A stretch of 64,000 bases of DNA from Hyunsoonleella flava (lineage in GTDB: Bacteria > Bacteroidota > Bacteroidia > Flavobacteriales > Flavobacteriaceae), in assembly GCF_004310325.1 (NCBI RefSeq), contig NZ_SIRT01000007.1, forward strand, positions 1 through 64,000, written 5' to 3'. Positions 34,072 to 42,837 of the stretch are shown one piece after another; position 1 is the first letter of the stretch; each line of letters opens with the position of its first letter. The notes beneath the pieces are model-generated. The model did no database searches and had not been told where the DNA came from. It was given only the letters and a program-made list of their open reading frames with translations. The translations under genes and the position numbers were made by a program.

Positions 34072-34848
34072 ATGAAAAGATTATTTTCTATCCTTGCCAT
34101 TGCAGGAATGATGGCATTCGGAACAGCAAATGCAACTACCAGTGCAACAGTAAATACTGCTGCAACAACTGTTGTAACTACTCAAGATAGCGATGATGCA
34201 GCACCAGCTGACGAAGAGCTAAGTTTTCATCAAGGATTAAAAAAGCGTTTTATTGAAGGAGGCCCAGGATTTATGGGTATCGTATTGTTGTGTTTAATTC
34301 TAGGTTTAGCAATTGCTATTGAGAGAATTATCTTTTTAAATCTATCTACAACAAATACAAAGAAACTAACCCAAAATGTAGAAGACGCCTTGGCTTCTGG
34401 TGGTGTAGAAGCTGCTAAAGAGGTTTGTAGAAACACAAAAGGACCTATTGCTTCTATCTTTTATCAAGGTTTGGACAGAACAGACGAAGGTATTGAAGCT
34501 GCTGAAAAAGCGGTTGTGGCTTACGGTGGCGTTCAAATGGGACAACTAGAAAAGAATGTATCTTGGATTTCTTTATTTATCGCACTAGCACCAATGCTTG
34601 GTTTCATGGGTACGGTAATAGGTATGATTCAAGCATTTGATAAAATTGAAGCTGCAGGAGATATGAACCCGACATTGGTTGCAGGTGGTATTAAAGTAGC
34701 ACTTTTAACAACGGTATTTGGTCTTATAGTGGCAATCATTCTTCAAATATTTTACAATTACATTATTGCTAAAATAGATAGCATCGTTAATGATATGGAA
34801 GATTCTTCTATTTCTTTAATGGATATGCTTATCAAACACAAAAAGTAA
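34072..34848 (+). CDS. exbB: ExbB/TolQ/MotA family proton channel
   Basis: A 258-residue inner-membrane protein that, with ExbD, uses the proton gradient to energise TonB-dependent transport. The N-terminus has a cleavable signal peptide (MKRLFSILAIAGMMAFGTA) and an acidic linker. Three transmembrane segments follow (about 63-85, 160-190 and 205-230) with the family blocks LGFMGTVIGMIQAFD and VALLTTVFGLIVAI. It heads the four-gene cluster exbB / membrane protein / exbD / exbD. A near-consensus -7 box TATCTTTA is at 34032-34039. Confidence 0.94.
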   Translation: MKRLFSILAIAGMMAFGTANATTSATVNTAATTVVTTQDSDDAAPADEELSFHQGLKKRFIEGGPGFMGIVLLCLILGLAIAIERIIFLNLSTTNTKKLTQNVEDALASGGVEAAKEVCRNTKGPIASIFYQGLDRTDEGIEAAEKAVVAYGGVQMGQLEKNVSWISLFIALAPMLGFMGTVIGMIQAFDKIEAAGDMNPTLVAGGIKVALLTTVFGLIVAIILQIFYNYIIAKIDSIVNDMEDSSISLMDMLIKHKK

Positions 34849-34869
34849 TAATTTAAAATTGTAACTATT

Positions 34870-35304
34870 ATGAAAAAAATATTAACCATAGTATTAGCCA
34901 TAGTTGGAGTACTCTCCATATTATTTCTGGCTATGATAATTTCGGCAGGTGATGATGCTGTAAAGGCGGGTGATGCGAGTGGCTCTGTTGATTCAATTAT
35001 GTTTATTGCATATATCATTTTAGGCTTAGTTATTCTTTTTGTTGTGCTCTTTAGCTTAAAGAATATATTTACTAATCCTGATACGCTTAAGCGTACACTT
35101 AGAAGTTTAGGGCTATTTGCCTTATTAGCACTTATTTGCTATTTCGGTCTTGCACAGGGAGTAGAAACACCTTTAAAAGATGGTGGTACACTTTCTGCTG
35201 GAGGCTCTAAGTTATTAGGAGCAGGGTTGTGGTTGTTTTACTTCCTTATCTTTATAGCTGGAGCATCGATGTTGTTTTACGGAATTAAAAAAATGATTAA
35301 ATAA
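34870..35304 (+). CDS. Four-helix membrane protein of the exbBD cluster
   Basis: A 144-residue integral membrane protein with about four hydrophobic segments (5-24, 44-64, 78-98 and 118-138). It is embedded between exbB and exbD with spacings of 21 and 2 bases, so it belongs to the same transcript. As I recall, Flavobacteria often carry such a protein at this place. Function unknown, presumably part of or assisting the proton-channel complex. Confidence 0.8.
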   Translation: MKKILTIVLAIVGVLSILFLAMIISAGDDAVKAGDASGSVDSIMFIAYIILGLVILFVVLFSLKNIFTNPDTLKRTLRSLGLFALLALICYFGLAQGVETPLKDGGTLSAGGSKLLGAGLWLFYFLIFIAGASMLFYGIKKMIK

Positions 35305-35306
35305 TT

Positions 35307-35912
35307 ATGGCAAAAAGATCAGCACCGGAAGTTAATGCAGGCTCTATGGCCGATATTGCCTTCCTATTATTGATATTTTTCTTGGTTACTACGACCATTG
35401 AGAAAGATTCGGGAATTAACCGAAAGCTTCCTCCTATTGAAGAAACAGATCCGCCAATAATTAAGCAAAAAAATATTTTCACGGTTCTGATTAATAAGCA
35501 TGACCAATTGCTTGTGGAGGATGAGCCTATGGAAATTAAGGATTTGAGAAAAGCAGCAGTAGAGTTTTTAGATAATAATGGTGATGGTACTTGCGATTTC
35601 TGTAAAGGCGCAAGAGATCCAAAATCCTCTGACAATCCAGATAAAGCAATTATATCATTAAAGAATGACCGTCAGACATCATATGGCGCTTATATATCTG
35701 TTCAAAATGAGTTGGTAGCGGCGTATAATGAATTGAGAAACAGACGTGCTTTGGAAGTTGGTCCTTCAAAAGGGTTTCCTAATATGAATTATCAAGAAAT
35801 GAATAAATTACATGATGATGTAAGGTGGACTGGTAATAAAACGAAGTTAGGAGATTTGATAGACCAAATAAAACTGGAGATTCCTCAAAAACTTTCTGAA
35901 GTAGTTGAATAA
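35307..35912 (+). CDS. exbD: Biopolymer transport protein ExbD (first copy)
   Basis: A 201-residue protein with a single N-terminal transmembrane helix (about 16-34: MADIAFLLLIFFLVTTTIE). It contains the conserved Asp that takes part in proton flow (SMADIAFLL) and a periplasmic domain. It is longer than E. coli ExbD (141 residues) owing to an insertion that includes CDFCKGARDP, with two Cys. It follows the membrane protein gene by two bases. Confidence 0.92.
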   Translation: MAKRSAPEVNAGSMADIAFLLLIFFLVTTTIEKDSGINRKLPPIEETDPPIIKQKNIFTVLINKHDQLLVEDEPMEIKDLRKAAVEFLDNNGDGTCDFCKGARDPKSSDNPDKAIISLKNDRQTSYGAYISVQNELVAAYNELRNRRALEVGPSKGFPNMNYQEMNKLHDDVRWTGNKTKLGDLIDQIKLEIPQKLSEVVE

Positions 35913-35933
35913 ATAATTTAAAACTTATAAAAC

Positions 35934-36413
35934 ATGTCTAAGTTTAAAAAGAAAAAAGATGGAGGATTAGCACCAATTAATACAGCATCCTTACCTGATA
36001 TTGTTTTTATGTTATTATTCTTCTTTATGGTGGCTACTGTAATGAGGGAAAACGAACTTAAAATAAAAAATTCACTGCCAGTTGCAAATCAAGTAGAGAA
36101 GTTAGATAAGAAAAACCCTGTAAGTTACATTTACATGGGGAAACCGAGTGCTAATTACAAGCAATACGGTACGGAAGCTAGAATTCAACTTAATGATGAT
36201 TTTGCTTCTGTAGGTGATATAATTTCGTTTATTGGAGCCGAACGTGCTGCCCTAAGAGAAGAACTTATTCCTTTTTTAACAGTTTCGCTTAAAGTAGACA
36301 AAGATGCCAATATGGGAATTGTAGGGGATGTTAAGCAGGAGTTGAGAAAAACAAATGCGTTAAAAATAAACTACACCACAGGTGTGGGTGATGCTTTATC
36401 GAACATGCAATAA
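35934..36413 (+). CDS. exbD: Biopolymer transport protein ExbD (second copy)
   Basis: A 159-residue protein with the same layout: a basic N-terminus, TASLPDIVFMLLFFFMVATVM (conserved Asp in the helix), then a periplasmic domain. Two ExbD paralogues in tandem are normal in this phylum. It is the last gene of the cluster and a terminator follows. Confidence 0.92.
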   Translation: MSKFKKKKDGGLAPINTASLPDIVFMLLFFFMVATVMRENELKIKNSLPVANQVEKLDKKNPVSYIYMGKPSANYKQYGTEARIQLNDDFASVGDIISFIGAERAALREELIPFLTVSLKVDKDANMGIVGDVKQELRKTNALKINYTTGVGDALSNMQ

Positions 36414-36440
36414 GAAGAAAAATAATCTTAATATTTATTA

Positions 36441-36470
36441 AAAAGTCAAGATAGCATCTTGACTTTTTTT
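36441..36470 (+). terminator. Rho-independent terminator
   Basis: AAAAGTCAAGAT (36441-36452) pairs with ATCTTGACTTTT (36456-36467) around AGC, then T. It ends the exbB-exbD cluster. Confidence 0.88.
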
Positions 36471-36551
36471 ATGTGATGTATGTGTTTAAGACTAGCCATT
36501 GGATACAATTTTTATTAACTTTATATAGTAATTTTTCAGAGTCAATACAAA

Positions 36552-36992
36552 ATGTTATTACACAAATCCCAAAACCTTACTTTTTTCAACCCTAGAATCT
36601 TAAATCATTCGGGAGTACCGTTTTTTGATATGGGAATATCTGCAGGGTTTCCTTCTCCTGCAGATGACTTTAAAGAACAGCGATTGTCATTAGATAGAGA
36701 ACTTATTAAAAACAAAGAAGCTACTTTTTTTGCAAGGGTAAATGGACAGTCCATGATTGGGGCAGGGCTTGATGATAACGATTTATTAGTTATAGATAGA
36801 AGCTTGGAACCTTCCCATAATAAAATTGCAGTTTGTTTTTTAGATGGTGAGTTCACTGTAAAAAGGCTGAAAGTTAATGCTAAGGGTGTTTGGTTACAAC
36901 CAGAAAACCCTAATTATGAACCCATACCGATTACAGAAGAGAATAATTTTATGGTTTGGGGTATAGTTACTAATGTTATAAAAAAGGTATAG
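36552..36992 (+). CDS. umuD: UmuD-like S24 family peptidase
   Basis: A 146-residue LexA/UmuD-type self-cleaving protein. The cleavage site is A31-G32 in ISAGFPSPADDF. The catalytic Ser67 is in VNGQSMIGAGL and the Lys104 in FTVKRLK. In E. coli, UmuD is cleaved with RecA help and joins UmuC as DNA polymerase V. Here no umuC follows: a terminator and the convergent sucB come next. A partner polymerase must be encoded elsewhere. Confidence 0.9.
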   Translation: MLLHKSQNLTFFNPRILNHSGVPFFDMGISAGFPSPADDFKEQRLSLDRELIKNKEATFFARVNGQSMIGAGLDDNDLLVIDRSLEPSHNKIAVCFLDGEFTVKRLKVNAKGVWLQPENPNYEPIPITEENNFMVWGIVTNVIKKV

Positions 36993-37001
36993 CGATACAT
37001 A

Positions 37002-37036
37002 AAAAAGGCGAAACATTTATTTTGTTTCGCCTTTTT
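37002..37036. terminator. Bidirectional Rho-independent terminator
   Basis: AAAAAGGCGAAAC (37002-37014) pairs with GTTTCGCCTTTTT (37024-37036). It separates the convergent umuD and sucB genes. Confidence 0.9.
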
Positions 37037-37060
37037 GATATTTAAAATCATATAGGCTTT

Positions 37061-38278
37061 TTAGAGTTCTAAAGCTTTTTTAACATCATTATCCATCAAC
37101 AATTCTACTGGATTTTCTAAAGCTTCTTTAACAGCTACTAAGAAGCCAACACTTTCTTTACCATCGATAATTCTGTGATCATATGACAATGCAACATACA
37201 TAATTGGTCTTATTTCAACCTTACCATCAATAGCAACAGGACGCTCCACAATATTGTGCATACCTAAAATTCCACTTTGTGGCGGGTTAATTATTGGTGT
37301 AGATAGCATACTTCCAAAAACACCTCCATTTGAAATGGTAAATGTACCACCCGTCATTTCATCAACAGTAATCTGTCCGTCTCTCGCTCTTATGGCTAAA
37401 CGCTTTACTTCAGATTCTACACCTCTAAAACTTAAATTTTCAGCGTTGCGCATAACAGGCACCATTAGTCCTTTAGGACCAGAAACGGCAATACTAATAT
37501 CGCAGAAATCATAAGAAATCATTTCCTTACCATCAATCATTGAGTTAACAGCAGGATACATTTTAAGCGCTCTGACAACAGCTAAAGTAAAGAAACTCAT
37601 AAACCCTAAGCTTACACCATGTTTTGTCTTAAACGTCTCTTTGTATTCTTTTCTTAATTCGAAAATAGGCGACATGTCAACTTCATTAAACGTCGTTAAC
37701 ATTGCCGTTGTGTTTTTAGCCTCTACTAAACGCTCTGCTACTTTACGACGCAGCATAGACATTTTGCTTCTAGAAGAGCTTCTGTTTCCTCCAGAGGGTG
37801 TTCCCATGGAAGGTACAGCCTTAACAGCATCATCTTTAGTTATTCTCCCATCTTTTCCAGTACCTTTAATAGCGCTTGCATCAATGCCTTTTTCTGCTAA
37901 AACTTTTTTAGCTGCAGGACTTGCAGTTCCTGTTGCATAGGTTTTCGTTTCTGATGTTTGAGGTGCTGGGGAAGCTTCCTTTTTAGGTGCTTTTTCTTCC
38001 TTGGCTTCTGACTTTGGAGCTTCACCACCTTCTGGTTTTTCAGCACTTGTATCTATAAGACATACTACTGCCCCAACTGCTACAGCATCTCCTTCTTCTG
38101 CTTTTAATGTGATAGTACCACTAGCTTCTGCAGGTAATTCTAAGGTAGCTTTGTCACTATCTACTTCAGCTATAGCTTGATCTTTTTCAACATAATCACC
38201 ATCTTCTACAAGCCATTCGGCAATCTCTACTTCTGTAATAGATTCTCCTGGTGATGGTACTTTCATTTCTAAAATCAT
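37061..38278 (-). CDS. sucB: Dihydrolipoyllysine-residue succinyltransferase (2-oxoglutarate dehydrogenase E2)
   Basis: A 405-residue E2 component. The lipoyl domain (1-75) has lipoylated K43 in [14 protein letters not shown] Glu/Ala/Lys-rich linker leads to a peripheral-subunit-binding domain (about 120-157: [20 protein letters not shown]), then the catalytic core with H-x3-D-G in [10 protein letters not shown] (about 373-382). It transfers succinyl groups to CoA in the TCA cycle. It lies 34 bases after sucA, same operon. Confidence 0.96.
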   Translation of the reverse strand: MILEMKVPSPGESITEVEIAEWLVEDGDYVEKDQAIAEVDSDKATLELPAEASGTITLKAEEGDAVAVGAVVCLIDTSAEKPEGGEAPKSEAKEEKAPKKEASPAPQTSETKTYATGTASPAAKKVLAEKGIDASAIKGTGKDGRITKDDAVKAVPSMGTPSGGNRSSSRSKMSMLRRKVAERLVEAKNTTAMLTTFNEVDMSPIFELRKEYKETFKTKHGVSLGFMSFFTLAVVRALKMYPAVNSMIDGKEMISYDFCDISIAVSGPKGLMVPVMRNAENLSFRGVESEVKRLAIRARDGQITVDEMTGGTFTISNGGVFGSMLSTPIINPPQSGILGMHNIVERPVAIDGKVEIRPIMYVALSYDHRIIDGKESVGFLVAVKEALENPVELLMDNDVKKALEL

Positions 38279-38312
38279 ATGTAAATAATTTTAATTGTAT
38301 TTCGGTTTATTC

Positions 38313-41054
38313 TTATTCTATATCAAATACTTTATTGATAACACGTTGTTGCCTTCTTTTGTCTCGCGTACTAGAACCTGGAGCAGGAACCGAAGCAAAT
38401 GGTCGTGAATTTACTTCAAGTTGTACTAAATTCATACGTTGTAACATGTAACTCCAAGCTCCCATATTTTCTGGTTCTTCCTGAGCCCAAACGTATTTTT
38501 TGACATTAGGATATTTGTCGATTACTTTCTGAATTTTATCTAAATGTAATGGGAACAGCTGCTCTATTCTTACTAAAGCAACGGTGTTATTATCTATTTC
38601 TTCACGTTTAGCCAATAAGTCATAATAGAACTTCCCAGTACAGAATACCAATTTTTCAACTGCTTTTGTATCGATTGTATCATCAATTACTTCTTTAAAC
38701 TGTCCATCGGCAAGTTCACTTATGGATGATACCGCTTTAGGATGGCGCAACAAACTTTTTGGTGTGAAAACAATAAGAGGTTTTCTAAAATCACGTTTCA
38801 TTTGTCGTCTTAACAAGTGAAACATATTGGCAGGTGTGGTACAATCAGCAACAATCATATTATCGGTTCCACACAATTGTAGATAGCGTTCCATTCTTGC
38901 TGATGAATGCTCAGAACCTTGTCCTTCATACCCATGAGGTAACAACACTACAATACCGTTTTGAGCCTTCCATTTGTCTTCTGCTGCAGATAGATATTGG
39001 TCGAATATAATTTGAGCGCCGTTACTGAAATCACCAAATTGTGCCTCCCAAATAGTTAATGTGTTTGGGTTTGCCATGGCATATCCATAATCAAATCCAA
39101 GTACCCCATATTCAGACAAAAAGGAATTAAAAATATCCATTTTGCCTTTATTGTTTGGGTTAGTGTTTAATAAGTTTACGCGTTCTTCTGAAATAACATC
39201 TCTCAAAATAGCATGACGATGGCTGAATGTTCCACGTTCTACATCTTGACCCGAGATGCGCACATTATACCCTTCTTCCATCAAACTGCCATAGGCTAAC
39301 GTTTCTGCCATTCCCCAATCTAGAGTATCAGTTTCAAAAACCATTTTAGCGCGCCCTTGCAGAATCCGTTCCGCTTTGCGTAAAAACTTTTGCCCTTCAG
39401 GAACGGTAGAAACCACTTTTGAAATATGCTTTAAGCGTTCTTCAGAATAGGTGGTGTTTTCGCTCTCTAGCATAGCGTTAACACCTTTGCGTTCAAACCC
39501 ATCCCAACGCTCTTGCATAAACTCACGTACTTTTGATGAATCTGCTTCTTTAGCTTTTTCATATTCGCTTTCCAAAGTGTTCTTAAATTCTGAAACTATG
39601 CCGTCAGAGTAAGATCTATCAATAGTATTCCCCGCAATTAACTTATCAGAATATATTTTGAAAGGATTTGGGTGTTTTGAAATGTTTTTGTACAAATTTG
39701 GTTGGGTAAATCTAGGTTCGTCTCCTTCGTTATGCCCATATTTTCTGTAACCTAACAAATCTATGTATACATCTTTTTTATATCGCATTCTGTAATCCAA
39801 CGCCATTTCTACAGCATGCACCACAGCTTCAGCATCATCGGCATTTACGTGCATTACCGGTGAAAGGGTTACTTTGGCAACATCAGTACAGTAGGTACTT
39901 GACCGCCCATCAAGATAATTAGTGGTAAATCCTATTTGATTATTTACCACAATATGAATGGTCCCTCCGGTTTTATAACCATTTAACTGGCTCATTTGCC
40001 CAACTTCGTAAACAATGCCCTGGCCAGCAATGGCAGCATCACCATGAACTAGTATTGGAATAATTTTGGAATCGTCCCCATCGTAATCATCATCAATTTT
40101 TGCACGTGTAATACCTTCAGCAACGGGCCCTACAGTTTCTAAATGGGAAGGGTTGGGTACCAAATTCATTTTAATTGATTTTCCGTTTTGATAGGTTTTA
40201 TTAAGCGTTAATCCTAAATGGTATTTTACATCGCCGTCAATATTTTCATCTTCAAAATCTTTACCGTCAAATTCGCTAAATAACTCGCGTAGCGGTTTTC
40301 TAAAAATATTAACTAGGGTAGATAACCTTCCACGATGCGCCATTCCTAGTACACATTCTTTTACGCCATATTTTTCCACTGCCATGTATAGCGTGTTACT
40401 TATGGCAGGTATTAAGGATTCACCTCCTTCTAAGGAGAAACGTTTTTGCCCTACATATTTTGTTTGCAAGAAATTCTCGAAAGTAACCGCTTGGTTTAAT
40501 TTTGAAAGAATATATTTTTTCCTTTCTTCTGAATAGTTAGGATGATTATTATTAACATTTAATTTATCCTGCCACCATTTAATAACATCTGGATTTCTAA
40601 GATACATGTATTCTACGCCGATGGAATCGCAATACATGAGTTCAAGATGCTCTAAAATTTTTCTTAACGTTTGAGCACCAATACCTAAAACTTCACCAGC
40701 ATTGAAAACAGTATCTAAATCACTTTCTGATAATCCAAAGTTTTCTATTGCGAGAGTTGGTGTATATGTCCTTCTGTCCCTAACAGGATTGGTTTTGGTA
40801 AATAAGTGACCACGGCCTCTATAACCATCAATTAATCTGGCAACCTGAAATTCCTTTTGTATATGCTCAGGTATTTGGGTGGTTACACCTTCTAATATTT
40901 CACCATCAAGTCCGTAATTTTCTGTACCAAAATCGTAACCTTGAAAAAATGCTCTCCAGCTGGGTTCAACACTATCGGGATTTTGTAAGTATTGCTCGTA
41001 TAAATCCGCAAAATATGCCGTGTGTGCAGCGTTTAAAAAGGAAAATTTATCCAT
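38313..41054 (-). CDS. sucA: 2-oxoglutarate dehydrogenase E1
   Basis: A 913-residue thiamine-diphosphate enzyme that decarboxylates 2-oxoglutarate. It has an N-terminal SFLNAAHTAYFADLYEQY helix and the ThDP site blocks GMAHRGRL, HGDAAIAGQGI and VVNNQIGFTT. The C-terminal transketolase-like half includes EAQFGDF and VVLLPHGYEGQGSEHSSARM. The length is typical. It forms an operon with sucB. Lipoamide dehydrogenase is not in the window. Confidence 0.97.
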   Translation of the reverse strand: MDKFSFLNAAHTAYFADLYEQYLQNPDSVEPSWRAFFQGYDFGTENYGLDGEILEGVTTQIPEHIQKEFQVARLIDGYRGRGHLFTKTNPVRDRRTYTPTLAIENFGLSESDLDTVFNAGEVLGIGAQTLRKILEHLELMYCDSIGVEYMYLRNPDVIKWWQDKLNVNNNHPNYSEERKKYILSKLNQAVTFENFLQTKYVGQKRFSLEGGESLIPAISNTLYMAVEKYGVKECVLGMAHRGRLSTLVNIFRKPLRELFSEFDGKDFEDENIDGDVKYHLGLTLNKTYQNGKSIKMNLVPNPSHLETVGPVAEGITRAKIDDDYDGDDSKIIPILVHGDAAIAGQGIVYEVGQMSQLNGYKTGGTIHIVVNNQIGFTTNYLDGRSSTYCTDVAKVTLSPVMHVNADDAEAVVHAVEMALDYRMRYKKDVYIDLLGYRKYGHNEGDEPRFTQPNLYKNISKHPNPFKIYSDKLIAGNTIDRSYSDGIVSEFKNTLESEYEKAKEADSSKVREFMQERWDGFERKGVNAMLESENTTYSEERLKHISKVVSTVPEGQKFLRKAERILQGRAKMVFETDTLDWGMAETLAYGSLMEEGYNVRISGQDVERGTFSHRHAILRDVISEERVNLLNTNPNNKGKMDIFNSFLSEYGVLGFDYGYAMANPNTLTIWEAQFGDFSNGAQIIFDQYLSAAEDKWKAQNGIVVLLPHGYEGQGSEHSSARMERYLQLCGTDNMIVADCTTPANMFHLLRRQMKRDFRKPLIVFTPKSLLRHPKAVSSISELADGQFKEVIDDTIDTKAVEKLVFCTGKFYYDLLAKREEIDNNTVALVRIEQLFPLHLDKIQKVIDKYPNVKKYVWAQEEPENMGAWSYMLQRMNLVQLEVNSRPFASVPAPGSSTRDKRRQQRVINKVFDIE

Positions 41055-41227
41055 TGTATTCTTGTGCTTTCACATTAGATGAAAAAGATTTCTCAAAAAT
41101 ACAACCTTTTGATAAAATTAGATAGTTGTTTGAACACATTTGTAGATTGAACTATAAGTTTTAACAATACCTTTTAAATAGCGTTAATTTTTTATCATAA
41201 TAGTTTTGAAATGTATTATTAGAAACA

Positions 41228-41259
41228 AAAAACACCTTCGGGATATGAAGATGTTTTTT
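41228..41259 (-). terminator. Rho-independent terminator
   Basis: AAAAACACCTTC pairs, with one mismatch, with GAAGATGTTTTT. It lies just beyond the SGNH hydrolase gene on the minus strand. Confidence 0.75.
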
Positions 41260-41281
41260 ATATTAAAAAGTAAAAATTTAT

Positions 41282-42826
41282 TTATTGAAGTGTTGGCGAA
41301 TAATTTGTTGGGAAATTACTTGCTTTAGGTACATTTCCAGATTCTATAAAGTTAGAACCGAATGTCTCATCTATAGCTTTAAGAAATGTCTTGGCTACTA
41401 AAGCATAACCTCTCGCATTTAAATGTATTCCATCTAAACTAAAGGTGCCACCAGTTACTAAACTCGAGGTGAGATTAAAACCATCAAAATTTACTCCATT
41501 TACAACATCTTTCAATAATTGGTTCAAATCAACTAATGCAATGTTTTCATTTGAACTTGCTATACTTTCTATGGTTGCGTTGTAACCATCAATAGCAGTT
41601 TGTATTTCTGTAATTTCATCACTGTCTAAAGCATCTTTATCATCAATACCGTTTACAGCGGCTAAAACTAAGCCTGCTTGTTGTGGTGTTGGCGTGCCGC
41701 CTTGTTGTAATAAACCTAAAACTTGTAATACTTCAGGTGTTAGAGCTACTGTGCCATAACCTTGGGCTAGAGCCGCTTGATCTATACTTAAAACCAATAA
41801 TTCTTCTTCAGTCATTTGTCTAAATCCTAAAGGATTGGTTTGTGTAACAGGTACGTCAATAATCCATCTGTTAGGCCCTTCATTAAACGTAATGGCATAT
41901 TGTGCAGCAAGAGCTTGTGCTTGCGCAGGAGGAACGCCTTGTAATATTGCTCCTTGAAGAAAAATACCACTTACAGCTTGAAAAACTCCTGTTAATTGTG
42001 CAGCAGTAGCAGCATCTAAAACTAATGCATTATTTGGTACTGTTGTAAAGAATGGAATATCTGCTAGGTCAGGAAGTGTAGTAATTACTCCTTTGGCACC
42101 ATTGGCAGTTAAAGCATTTACAACCGCCGTGTATGAAGCTGAAAATCCAACTCCAGCAGGACCATCCACTGGCGTTAAAGGATTAGAGTCATCTGCACCA
42201 GAAGTAGCATGCCCTAAGAAATCATTACCACCTAAAAAGGTTAATGTAAAAAATGAAGGGTTTTGCGCTACTGCGTCATTTAAAACAGTAGATGTTGGAC
42301 TGGTAGCTATTCTTACATAATAAGGGTTGGCTAAACCTAAAGCTAAATTCGCGGGATTTCCATACCCATCAAATAAAAAATGGAAGCTTTTAGCACCAGG
42401 AATCCCTAAGTTTTGAAAAGGGCCAGATAATACACTTGTAGCCTCTGTAGTTGGTGTAGCAGGTAATCTTACTGGACCAGCGCCATTAAAAAATAATCTT
42501 GGTTGAAATCTAGGATTTGGCATACCACCAATAAGTAATCCTCCAATATTATCATTCATTAAAGGTTGATTAAATGCTCCTCCACCTACTTTTGCAAATT
42601 GTTGTGATAGCATATTCGTAAACGAATTTTCCTGTCCTGCTTTGAACAAAGCTCCGTCTGAAAATCCAGCAGTATATGAAGCTCCAACGGCAACAAAATT
42701 TGAAAAATCTGCTGATCCAGATGTTAATTCTGGAAGTGCTTCAGCTTCGGGAATTGGGCTTTCTACTTCATCACATGATATAAAACCAATTAACAGTGTG
42801 AAAAGCCATATATATTTAATTTTCAT
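41282..42826 (-). CDS. SGNH/GDSL-family surface lipoprotein hydrolase
   Basis: A 514-residue lipoprotein (lipobox GFISC, acylated Cys18). SGNH blocks are visible: FVAVGASYTAGFSDGAL (nucleophile Ser50, GAS in place of GDS), LTFLGGNDFLGH (block III) and the C-terminal LDGIHLNARGY (Asp-x2-His). A large central insertion (about 250-430) is unlike small esterases. It starts 12 bases after the TonB-dependent receptor gene, so the two are cotranscribed. Together they suggest deacylation at the cell surface coupled to uptake. Confidence 0.88.
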   Translation of the reverse strand: MKIKYIWLFTLLIGFISCDEVESPIPEAEALPELTSGSADFSNFVAVGASYTAGFSDGALFKAGQENSFTNMLSQQFAKVGGGAFNQPLMNDNIGGLLIGGMPNPRFQPRLFFNGAGPVRLPATPTTEATSVLSGPFQNLGIPGAKSFHFLFDGYGNPANLALGLANPYYVRIATSPTSTVLNDAVAQNPSFFTLTFLGGNDFLGHATSGADDSNPLTPVDGPAGVGFSASYTAVVNALTANGAKGVITTLPDLADIPFFTTVPNNALVLDAATAAQLTGVFQAVSGIFLQGAILQGVPPAQAQALAAQYAITFNEGPNRWIIDVPVTQTNPLGFRQMTEEELLVLSIDQAALAQGYGTVALTPEVLQVLGLLQQGGTPTPQQAGLVLAAVNGIDDKDALDSDEITEIQTAIDGYNATIESIASSNENIALVDLNQLLKDVVNGVNFDGFNLTSSLVTGGTFSLDGIHLNARGYALVAKTFLKAIDETFGSNFIESGNVPKASNFPTNYSPTLQ

Positions 42827-42837
42827 AGTTTTTTTAT

